Source: a virus. From it: DNA of 27,086 nucleotides. The translations under genes and the position numbers were made by a program. The notes under the pieces were generated by a model. That model saw only the letters and a list, made by a program, of their open reading frames with translations. It was not told the DNA's origin and made no database searches. Numbering within the stretch: position 1 is the first letter of the stretch; each line of letters starts with the position of its first letter. Location: positions 1 to 27,086 of IMG/VR virus record IMGVR_UViG_3300049448_000048. One strand, 5' to 3'. Below, in pieces: positions 19,675 to 25,775 of this stretch.

Positions 19675-21649
19675 CTATTGCCTCCGCTGCGAGTTTGTCA
19701 GCATATCCGATTGCCGATATTACGTCCCTAGATATGCTAGCTGATAGGGTATTAACCGTAACGGCAGACGCAATTGTATCCTGGCCGACAGTTGCACCAA
19801 GGCTATCGATCCTCACTATCGTAGCGCTGAGGTCCACTACCAAGATGCCGGCGAATGCAGCTGCCACGCCGACAATAGACAAGGATCCAGATGCAAGCGC
19901 ATTGGCCCTAGCCGATACTGATCCTACGACGATCAGGGTCGCAATAGCAGTCGCCCGGACACCAGCCTGAGCAGAGCCGGCAATAGCCAAGTTGCCGGAT
20001 GGAGCTATAGCCACCCTGGCCGTGGCAGTAGCGGCAATGGAAAAGGTTCCCGTTGCAGATACAGGAACCTGCGCCACAACGGATCCGACAATGGACAAAG
20101 ATCCTAGGGCAGCAGGACCTGGACCTATCGCCGTACCATTGATCGAGACAGACCCAGAGGCTATCGCCTTGGCTGCAGCAGCAGCCGTTCCTGTCAAGGC
20201 AAAGGCTCCGGTTGCCGTAACTGGTGCTGCGGCCGTAGCCGTTCCTGCCAAGGACAGGCTGCCAGAGGCTATCACAGCAGCCTTAGCCGTAGCCGTACCA
20301 GCCAAAGCTATGGAACCAGCAGCATTGTTCCCTGGGCCAATAGCCGTTCCGTTGATGACGATAGAACCAGATGCAGCAGCGACAGCCTTAGCCGTAGCCG
20401 TACCGGAAATAACAAGCGATCCGGAGACAGCCGATATCTGCCAAGCTGCCGTACCAGTCAGGATCAGCGAACCAGATGCCGAGGACGCTGCTCCAGATGT
20501 AGCCGTTCCAACGAGACTCAGCGAACCGGAGGCAACTACCTTGGCTACGGCTGAAGATGTGCCGGTGAGACTCAACGAGCCAGAGACGACCGTAACGACG
20601 TCTCCTGGCGGACCTGTGCCGATCAGCGTGATAGAGCCAGTAGCAGCAGCCGTAGTCGCAGCGGTGGCCGTACCTGTGAAGCTGATGCTCCCGGATGCCG
20701 TCACGGCACCTGCTGCAGAGGCTGTTCCAGTCAGAATCAGCGACCCAGGCACAGCCGGCACCAGAGCACCCGGTGGGCCAGTTCCTGTGATACTTATGCT
20801 GCCTGCGACGACAGCCGGTATCTGCCAGGCAGCTGTTCCCGATATGTCTAGGTTGCCCGAAGCTGATGCAGCAACAGCAGATGCTGCCGGGGCAGGTGGG
20901 GCCATCTGTGCGCGCCGCCACCGTTTCCGCCATCTCAAACCACCCGGCTGTTCTGTGCTGTCTGCTCCAGCTGCCACGCCAGAACGAACGGCAACAGCCA
21001 CGGTCTGCCCGTCGATCGCGTTATTCGTCGGGGACGCCGTGACCGTCGTCTGCCGGGTGCCCGTGGCCGCATTAGAGGCGAGTGCCTGCCAGGCAGCCAT
21101 CATCCCGGCGTCGGTGGACCCCGCCAGCGCCGACGCGACCTGCGCCGCGATCGTCATCCCCGCTGGGGTGCTGTACGTGTCGCTCGTGTTCGCCGTGGTC
21201 GGGTCGCCGAGGCCGAACCCTATGAGCAGCAGGTCCACCGACGCCGAAGGGGTGATTCCGGGCGACGTAATCGTGGACAGCGCCGACACGCCGCCGTTGT
21301 CGGTGACGACCGCCACGTCTTCCGGTGTCGTGCCGTCTGCGCCCTGCACCGCCACGCACACCGCGGCGAACCGCCCCGACGTGCCGGTCACCGTGGGATT
21401 AGCATCCCCGGCTTGCATGACCCGTCGGTACACGGCCATGCAGCTCGATGTGGACGCACCCGAAGCGAACGACGCCGCTACCGTCGTCCATCCAGAAGGA
21501 GCAGCCCCCATCGACCCGGCTGATGCCCGGTCCTCAGCGAATATGTAACAAACATCACCAGCAGCAAACCCAGCTGGCAATGGCATCGAGAATGACGCCT
21601 CGGTTGCTGCCGAAGCGTAGGTGGACGAACTTCGAACGGTGGCTGGCAC
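19667..21649 (-). CDS. Repetitive virion protein with fibre-type N-terminal domain
   Basis: The 660-aa protein has three parts. Residues about 1-228 form a beta-rich domain (EASFSMPLPAGFAAGDVCYI, PSGWTTVAASF, MAVYRRVMQAGDANP, FAAVCVAVQGADG) known from many phage and bacterial fibre-like proteins. A basic junction, LRWRKRWRRAQM, follows. From about residue 258 to 605 there are about 19 tandem repeats of 16-20 residues with consensus ASGSLSLTGTATAxA, which suggests a beta-solenoid or repetitive shaft. The last 50 residues differ (DLSATIVRIDSLGATVGQDT...). There is no signal peptide or enzyme motif. Lying between head genes, it may be a capsid fibre or decoration protein; this is inference. The DNA of the first part looks richer in CG than the repeat part, as if two pieces had been joined. 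Confidence 0.8.
   Translation of the reverse strand: MPATVRSSSTYASAATEASFSMPLPAGFAAGDVCYIFAEDRASAGSMGAAPSGWTTVAASFASGASTSSCMAVYRRVMQAGDANPTVTGTSGRFAAVCVAVQGADGTTPEDVAVVTDNGGVSALSTITSPGITPSASVDLLLIGFGLGDPTTANTSDTYSTPAGMTIAAQVASALAGSTDAGMMAAWQALASNAATGTRQTTVTASPTNNAIDGQTVAVAVRSGVAAGADSTEQPGGLRWRKRWRRAQMAPPAPAASAVAASASGNLDISGTAAWQIPAVVAGSISITGTGPPGALVPAVPGSLILTGTASAAGAVTASGSISFTGTATAATTAAATGSITLIGTGPPGDVVTVVSGSLSLTGTSSAVAKVVASGSLSLVGTATSGAASSASGSLILTGTAAWQISAVSGSLVISGTATAKAVAAASGSIVINGTAIGPGNNAAGSIALAGTATAKAAVIASGSLSLAGTATAAAPVTATGAFALTGTAAAAAKAIASGSVSINGTAIGPGPAALGSLSIVGSVVAQVPVSATGTFSIAATATARVAIAPSGNLAIAGSAQAGVRATAIATLIVVGSVSARANALASGSLSIVGVAAAFAGILVVDLSATIVRIDSLGATVGQDTIASAVTVNTLSASISRDVISAIGYADKLAAEAIDG
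19836..20870 (-). repeat. Tandem coding repeats, about 19 units of 48-60 nt
   Basis: The units code for the pattern GS(L/I)x(L/I)xGTA followed by an Ala/Val-rich stretch. Some units contain GPPG or IGPG turns in place of ATA. Two units with AWQI(P/S)A and two with NGTAIGPG look like local duplications. Units near the left end diverge (GSVSAR, GVAAAF), so the array is old at one end and more uniform in the middle. Confidence 0.85.
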
Positions 21650-21669
21650 GGCCTATGCCCTCTGGTCGT

Positions 21670-22254
21670 TCAGTTCTCGGTGTAGACCTTCAGCATCTCC
21701 AGCTGGCACAGGTTGGCAGCGTTAGAAGTCTGGCACGCCACCGACAGCCACAGGGAATACCACTGCGAGTCGTCATAGGTGGCAACCGTCGGCGCAACAT
21801 TGTTGTCGGGAATGGTTCCGGAGAACGGAGACGCCAAGAACTTTGGCGACCGTACTTCGCCGAACGTCTTCAGCGTGCTCGCTCCGCCGACGCTCAGCGC
21901 ACTAAGAGACACCTCAGCATCTACGGCTACCGGTGCAAGGGTCTGAGATGCTACCGAAGTCAGGGCAGCCGTGGAGCCAAGAAGCAGTCCTCCAGCAGTC
22001 CACGTGGCGGTCTGCGCCAACATTCGAAGCGACCAAGTGAACGTGGGGGTCGCTGCCGTAGTTCCGGCCCGCATGAATGCCTTGATTCGCATTGTCTTGG
22101 ACAGCTTGCCGAGCACAGTGAAGTACTCGGCAGGGATCACGCACAAAGGACAAGCTCCCTGAAGGGATGCCTCTGTGGTAAATGTATTCAGCTGGGTACC
22201 GGTGCCGGCAAACGAGTACTTGACCTCCGGCATCGTCATGGTGTAACCAGACAT
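21670..22254 (-). CDS. Putative virion beta-sandwich protein
   Basis: The 194-aa protein begins MSGYTMTMPEVKYSFAGTG. It contains alternating strand segments (TMRIKAFMRAGTT, TFTWSLRMLAQ, EVSLSALSVGG, PTVATYDDSQWYSLWLSVAC) consistent with a jelly-roll or concanavalin-like sandwich. Cys35 and Cys38 form a CPLC motif and two more cysteines lie near the end (VACQTSNAANLCQLEM), which allows disulfides or metal binding. GAGAGG lies upstream of the ATG at 22254. It sits between the 130-aa fibre-like gene and the repeat protein gene. Proteins of this pattern occur in head-gene regions of actinophages and are probably decoration or fibre components. No exact family is recognised. Confidence 0.65.
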   Translation of the reverse strand: MSGYTMTMPEVKYSFAGTGTQLNTFTTEASLQGACPLCVIPAEYFTVLGKLSKTMRIKAFMRAGTTAATPTFTWSLRMLAQTATWTAGGLLLGSTAALTSVASQTLAPVAVDAEVSLSALSVGGASTLKTFGEVRSPKFLASPFSGTIPDNNVAPTVATYDDSQWYSLWLSVACQTSNAANLCQLEMLKVYTEN

Positions 22255-22264
22255 CTACTGCCTC

Positions 22265-22657
22265 TCAGCTAGCCGTGAAGCTGGTGGCTCCGGATGCGAC
22301 CGTGATTGACGCTGCCGTCACTGACGACCCGAGGGGAGCACCGATCCCGTAGGTACCGGCGCCATACGTGGCAGAGGACCAGCCGGCCACATGCGTGACC
22401 GCTACCGTCCCCAGCGTGGAGAACGTCAGCGCCGATGAGTTGGTCTTCGCCGATCCCGCCGAGGAAGAGGACCAGGCTGTGGTCTGCCGAGCGTAGGAGC
22501 CGGAGTTGGCTGTCTCCGACGTGCCGGTTGTGCCAGGCGTAGCGGTGTGAAGCGCCACGGCCGTCATCAGGTTAACGGCACCGGCACCAGCGCCAGTGCC
22601 TGTCGCGTCCAGCGCGTTGAGAGCCTGGCTCTGTCCTGCGGTTCCAAGTAGTGCCAT
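22265..22657 (-). CDS. Phage fibre-like / decoration protein
   Basis: The 130-aa protein follows a widespread phage pattern. A short N-terminal segment leads to VALHTATPGTTGTSET, then GSYARQTTAWSS, a Ser/Ala-rich strand region, FSTLGTVAVTHVAGWSSA, GTYGIGAPLGSS and a final strand VASGATSFTAS. The L-H-T-A-x-P-G-T-T-G...YARQ...VTH...W core is found in many small proteins encoded among head and tail genes and usually annotated as tail fibre or hypothetical. It is all-beta and low in charge. Three bases separate it from the preceding gene and ten from the next. A structural role on the capsid or tail surface is likely; the exact site is unknown. Confidence 0.7.
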   Translation of the reverse strand: MALLGTAGQSQALNALDATGTGAGAGAVNLMTAVALHTATPGTTGTSETANSGSYARQTTAWSSSSAGSAKTNSSALTFSTLGTVAVTHVAGWSSATYGAGTYGIGAPLGSSVTAASITVASGATSFTAS

Positions 22658-22660
22658 GAC

Positions 22661-22963
22661 TCAGGCGTCCTCTCGCTTCAGGGCACCGCACGAGTCAGTG
22701 CAGTTGTGCACGAACGGGATGGACTCGTCGTGGTCCGGGTGGCCGTGCTCCTCGTGGTGTACGCCGATCTGGTGCGCCAGTTCACCAGCGTGCTCCAGGG
22801 AATTGACCTCGATCACCTGCTCCGACACGTCATACTCGGTACCGTCGGAAGTGGTCATCTTCCCGTACACCGGACCGGTGACCACGACGTGGCCATCCGA
22901 CTCGTAGTGGAAATGCGGGGTACCGTCCTCGTTCAGCCCGAGGTACGTCTTGTTGATTGCCAT
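22661..22963 (-). CDS. Histidine-rich hypothetical protein
   Basis: The 100-aa protein starts MAINKTYLGLNEDGTPHFHY and contains short strand-like segments (HVVVTGPVYGKM, EYDVSEQVIEV). It then has a His/Asp/Glu-rich stretch IGVHHEEHGHPDHDESIPFV followed by HNCTDSC. The histidines plus the C-x3-C pair could bind a metal ion, but this is only suggested by composition. It is acidic, without membrane segments. It is flanked closely by head-region genes on both sides (3 nt each), so it is probably made with virion proteins. I do not recognise a family. Confidence 0.6.
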   Translation of the reverse strand: MAINKTYLGLNEDGTPHFHYESDGHVVVTGPVYGKMTTSDGTEYDVSEQVIEVNSLEHAGELAHQIGVHHEEHGHPDHDESIPFVHNCTDSCGALKREDA

Positions 22964-22966
22964 GTG

Positions 22967-23539
22967 TTACTTTCCTCCCTGTGTCTTCTTGAGGTAATTC
23001 TGCATCCTCTGGCCGGTCAAGTTCTGCAGCTTCGCTGCAGAATTCCTGGAAGCAATACTATGAAGCCTTGAACCCTCATCGGCCCATTCCTTGGTACCGT
23101 TCGGAACAGCGACCTCGTACTGAGTTTCGCCGAAAGCCTTTCTGGTCTTGCCGGTCAGTTTGCTTCCTTGCAAACCAGCGCTCTCCCTTGCAGCCGTATT
23201 GGCTGCCGACTTAGAGGCTGCAGACTCCGGCTTGTATGCCGGACCCTCGCTACTCATCATGCCACGGAAGATCGTCTCGTTGGACGTGCCCGAACCATAG
23301 GCATGACTATTGTGCTTGCCGGTGTGCACAGCCTCGGCAGCATGAGCAGCTGTGTGATAGTCCTTGGTCTCTCCACCGATGCTTACGCGATAGACATTCT
23401 TATGCACGTTGTTGCGAACGGTGTGACCCTTCATAGTCACCCGTTCGCCCGGTCGCATCGTCTTGAGCCGGGATGTAATGTCCCCAAGGTGAATCCACTT
23501 ACCACCTGGACCACGTGGTTCGTTCGGGTCGAATGCCAC
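22967..23539 (-). CDS. Head-region protein with PRGPGGKW motif
   Basis: I choose the GTG at 23539, which gives 190 aa and has AAGGGGA about 8 nt upstream; the open frame further upstream covers the preceding gene. The N-terminus FDPNEPRGPGGKWIHLGDI carries a motif seen in several actinophage minor head proteins (D-P-x-E-P-R-x-x-x-G-K/R-W). A segment with MRPGERVTMKGHTVR and VYRVSIGGETKDYHTAAHAAEA follows. Then comes an Ala/Ser-rich helical part, and the end is basic (GQRMQNYLKKTQGGK). No enzyme motif is visible. It lies among five small genes between the MuF-like gene and the decoration genes. An internal head role is possible but unproven. Confidence 0.65.
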   Translation of the reverse strand: MAFDPNEPRGPGGKWIHLGDITSRLKTMRPGERVTMKGHTVRNNVHKNVYRVSIGGETKDYHTAAHAAEAVHTGKHNSHAYGSGTSNETIFRGMMSSEGPAYKPESAASKSAANTAARESAGLQGSKLTGKTRKAFGETQYEVAVPNGTKEWADEGSRLHSIASRNSAAKLQNLTGQRMQNYLKKTQGGK

Positions 23540-23540
23540 G

Positions 23541-23804
23541 TCAATTCCCCTTCTTTGTATCAGCTGCTGCCTGCTCGACACCTGGTGCGTGCCCCGGCCA
23601 TCCACCAGTCGCACGCTTGTGGAGATTGGCGCACAGACCCTTGACAACGCCTGGGCCAACGTACTTGCCTAGCTCGACAACGCACCGGTCGAAGTCACCG
23701 GGCACACCCCATCGAACCTTAGCTGCCCCGGCACCCTCAGCCCAATATTTCATCAGTCGTTCGGTGTCAACGGCTGTTCCTGGCGTCTCGCGACCGGCGG
23801 CCAT
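23541..23804 (-). CDS. Conserved small head-region protein
   Basis: The 87-aa protein contains a dense conserved core: LMKYWAEGAGAAKVRWGVPG, DFDRCVVELGKYV, then VKGLCANLHKRATGGWPGH. The same core, with tryptophan, the G-x-P-G-D-F-x-R-C motif and C-A-N-L-H-x-R, is common in phage head gene clusters of actinobacteria, where it is annotated as hypothetical. The two cysteines and the histidine (C41, C58 and H62) could form a structural or metal site. It is followed after one base by the next gene, whose ribosome-binding site lies in its last codons. Function unknown. Confidence 0.7.
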   Translation of the reverse strand: MAAGRETPGTAVDTERLMKYWAEGAGAAKVRWGVPGDFDRCVVELGKYVGPGVVKGLCANLHKRATGGWPGHAPGVEQAAADTKKGN

Positions 23805-23805
23805 C

Positions 23806-24207
23806 TCACCTCCTGGGCTTCTTGAGCATCGCCCGGAAAGCCTGTTCCTTACCGGCAGCTGAAGAAGCGTCAGACTTGTCCTCGGCAGCCCGGCTTGTCA
23901 TCTTAACACTGGCAACCTTGCTGTGAAGCTTCGCCATTTCGGAATGGTGCGTTGACTGCTCAGCACTGCTAGTCAAATTGGCAGCCTTGCGATGTGCGGC
24001 TGCAGCTTCACGATGGACGTTCAGCGCACTCTGCGTGCTGTCGCCCATATTGAATGCGTCCTTGGACAGGTTGTTGGCATGGTCCTCGGGAGCCGCATGC
24101 GGGCTGGAAGGCTTCCACCCCTTCGGAACATCACCGTGGAACTTCTCTTTGGCTGCTTCTTCCGTTAGCGGAATCCAGCCATGTCTCCAATTGTGTACAG
24201 CAGCCAT
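23806..24207 (-). CDS. Ala/Lys/His-rich head-region protein with HGWIPLT motif
   Basis: The 133-aa protein begins with NWRHGWIPLTEEAAKEK, a motif that recurs in small actinophage head-cluster proteins. It continues as a polar, Ala/Ser/His-rich helical chain (NVHREAAAAHRKAANL, THHSEMAKLHSKVASVK). Sequence-wise it resembles a disordered or amphipathic-helix protein rather than an enzyme, and it ends in a basic tail (AMLKKPRR). The ATG shares one base with the preceding stop (TAATG). It could be an internal or DNA-associated head protein; this is inference from composition and place. Confidence 0.65.
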   Translation of the reverse strand: MAAVHNWRHGWIPLTEEAAKEKFHGDVPKGWKPSSPHAAPEDHANNLSKDAFNMGDSTQSALNVHREAAAAHRKAANLTSSAEQSTHHSEMAKLHSKVASVKMTSRAAEDKSDASSAAGKEQAFRAMLKKPRR

Positions 24208-24644
24208 TAGGCTCTCCTTGCCTGTCGGTCAAGCTTCGCTGCCTCAGCATTGAGCACTCGGATCTGGGTTCGTAGCGTTGCGATCTGAGTGGCAACGGAT
24301 GCGGTGGCGCTTGGCTTGCTGGACTTCTTGGCGTTCGTCGTCTTGCGCTTGGTGGTCATCTTCTTGGCGACGCCGGACTTACTACCCTTGACGGCAGTCT
24401 TGGACTTGCCGGTAGTCTTACCGACCTTGGACGTCTTACTTTGGGCGAGCAGTTGCCTAAGCTGTACCTCAAGGGTGTGAGCCTCAGCCCTATCGGCTCT
24501 GGCCTGCTGACGGTCTGCGCGTGCCTGCGGAGAGCCACCCTTACCTCCAGCTGGCTGCTGCTTATTGCCCGACACGCCAAATTTGCCACCCGATTGCCTC
24601 GGATGCAGTGACGGATTGAATGATCCGCCTGGCCCAACCAGCAT
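24207..24644 (-). CDS. Lys-rich, histone-like head-region protein
   Basis: The best start is the ATG at 24644, overlapping the preceding TGA (TGATG) with GGAGGA 5 nt upstream, for 145 aa. The first 22 residues include SFNPSLHPRQSGGKFGVSG, close to the F-N-P-x-x-H-P-R-x-x-x-G-(K/R)-F motif of phage minor head proteins. Residues about 35-70 are Gln/Arg/Ala-rich helix. Residues about 70-115 are very Lys/Ser/Thr-rich (SKVGKTTGKSKTAVKGSKSG, KKMTTKRKTTNAKKSSK), like the tails of H1-type histones. The last 30 residues form a coiled-coil-like helix (IATLRTQIRVLNAEAAKLDR). DNA binding inside the head or during packaging is plausible but inferred. Confidence 0.7.
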   Translation of the reverse strand: MLVGPGGSFNPSLHPRQSGGKFGVSGNKQQPAGGKGGSPQARADRQQARADRAEAHTLEVQLRQLLAQSKTSKVGKTTGKSKTAVKGSKSGVAKKMTTKRKTTNAKKSSKPSATASVATQIATLRTQIRVLNAEAAKLDRQARRA

Positions 24645-24922
24645 CAGCTTCCTCCGGTCGTCAATGTCCCATCGGACTTCCAGGTGGCCGGGATATCGCT
24701 TGACCATCCCTTATCCCTGGCCACGCCAATGATATACCGTCGAACGCTGGCACGATGCTCAGGCGTATTCGGCCGCGAACGGCCGACAGCCAGGATAGCG
24801 TTCGCCAGGCTATCCGGTCCCGTTCGTGCCTTGATTGGAAAGCTGGGGTCGCCCTGGGCGTTGTTCATCGCCTGCCCCTTGGCCTTCAGCTTGGCCAGCT
24901 GCGCCGCCGTCACGTCCGCCAT
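24644..24922 (-). CDS. Small conserved head-region protein
   Basis: I choose the ATG at 24922 (92 aa), with GGGAAAGG upstream; an in-frame ATG 14 codons earlier has no better signal. The sequence follows a pattern shared by many actinophage proteins near the capsid genes: DVTAAQLAKLKAKGQAM, then FPIKARTGPDSLANAILAVG and ASVRRYIIGVARDKGW. Similar (F/Y)-P-I-x-(D/N/A) ... A-x-x-A-(I/L) ... V-x-x-x-I-x-x-x-A motifs occur alone or as tails of prohead protease and capsid proteins. Its start lies 113 nt inside the MuF-like gene in another frame, an unusually long overlap for this operon. Function unknown. Confidence 0.68.
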   Translation of the reverse strand: MADVTAAQLAKLKAKGQAMNNAQGDPSFPIKARTGPDSLANAILAVGRSRPNTPEHRASVRRYIIGVARDKGWSSDIPATWKSDGTLTTGGS

Positions 24923-25775
24923 TGCTCTGCCTTTCCCAGTGATCCTGCCAAGCCTTTCGAGCATTGGCTCCGGACTTGCCTCGTGTCACCTGTTGCCACT
25001 GCTTCGCTAGATCCTGGCTCTGCTGCGAAGGATCCTGTCCGTCGAACACCGGAATAGCCGTACAGTTGCAGTGGTCGTGAGCCCGGAAGTCAGCACTCTT
25101 CTCGTTCCTGTAGACCGCGCCACGGCTGGCCAGCATAGAGCAGAAGCTGCACGCCGTAGACGAGATGGTTCGCTCCCAGCCTTCTGCCTTCGGGTCTGAA
25201 TGCACAGCCTGCGTCATGGTCTGCCGGCCACCCTTGAGCGACAGCCTGGCACTGGACGCCTGGAGAGACTCCTCGGCTGTAGCGGCAGCCTGGCTTAGGT
25301 CATCCGGCACCGTGGGCAGCGTCTGGAAAAACCGGCCGATACCCTGGCTGTCCACAACCCTCTCGAGCTCGCGCTGAGGTAGCTCGGCCATGCGGATCGG
25401 CCGGTGCCCAAGATCCGCCTGCACCCTCATCTGCTCATATGTGCTGGCCGAGTCGGCTGCCGATGCCTGGAAGTACTGGCGGACCAGGTTCAGCACCACA
25501 TCACGGATGCTGGCCCAGCTGTCGGCCATGTGAGCCGGGTCGATTCGATGCTGCCATATGGCAGCGACTGCACGGCTAGCGGCCAGTGCGATCGCCATTT
25601 GACGCTGTCGATACAGCTGGGCAAGCTGATCGAGGGACGCGACACCGGCCAGGCCAGACGTCCCCGGTGCGATTGCCTGGGCTTCCAACGTGCGAGGAAG
25701 GGTCCGGGCACCCACTAGGGTGCCTCCACCAGCGTTATCGGCTGATTTCGTAGTTTGGGTCGCAGGCGTGGTCAC
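24810..25775 (-). CDS. MuF-like minor head protein
   Basis: The 321-aa protein starts at GTG 25775, overlapping the portal stop by 4 nt (GTGA). Residues 45-190 are helical (QLYRQRQMAIALAASRAVAA, WASIRDVVLNLVRQYFQASA). Residues 205-245 carry the signature of MuF-type capsid morphogenesis proteins. CSFCSMLASRGAVY provides Cys209 and Cys212, and DFRAHDHCNCTAIPVF provides His233, His235, Cys236 and Cys238, a likely metal-binding cluster. The C-terminal 75 residues are Gln/Gly-rich and probably flexible. MuF-like proteins are packed inside the head near the portal and may be ejected with the DNA. The terminal 113 nt also encode the start of the next gene. There is no toxin-type C-terminal domain. 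Confidence 0.85.
   Translation of the reverse strand: MTTPATQTTKSADNAGGGTLVGARTLPRTLEAQAIAPGTSGLAGVASLDQLAQLYRQRQMAIALAASRAVAAIWQHRIDPAHMADSWASIRDVVLNLVRQYFQASAADSASTYEQMRVQADLGHRPIRMAELPQRELERVVDSQGIGRFFQTLPTVPDDLSQAAATAEESLQASSARLSLKGGRQTMTQAVHSDPKAEGWERTISSTACSFCSMLASRGAVYRNEKSADFRAHDHCNCTAIPVFDGQDPSQQSQDLAKQWQQVTRGKSGANARKAWQDHWERQSNGGRDGGAAGQAEGQGAGDEQRPGRPQLSNQGTNGTG

Noticed and set aside
19836-20870. Possible CRISPR array because of regular short repeats
   Set aside because: The units vary in length, stay in one coding frame and differ at the base level, with no constant repeat and unique spacer pattern; they are protein repeats.
19992-21548. 518-aa plus-strand open frame with repetitive Ala/Val/Pro text
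   Set aside because: The repeats mirror those of the minus-strand repeat protein; the minus frame has tight gene spacing and a fibre-type domain, the plus frame has neither.
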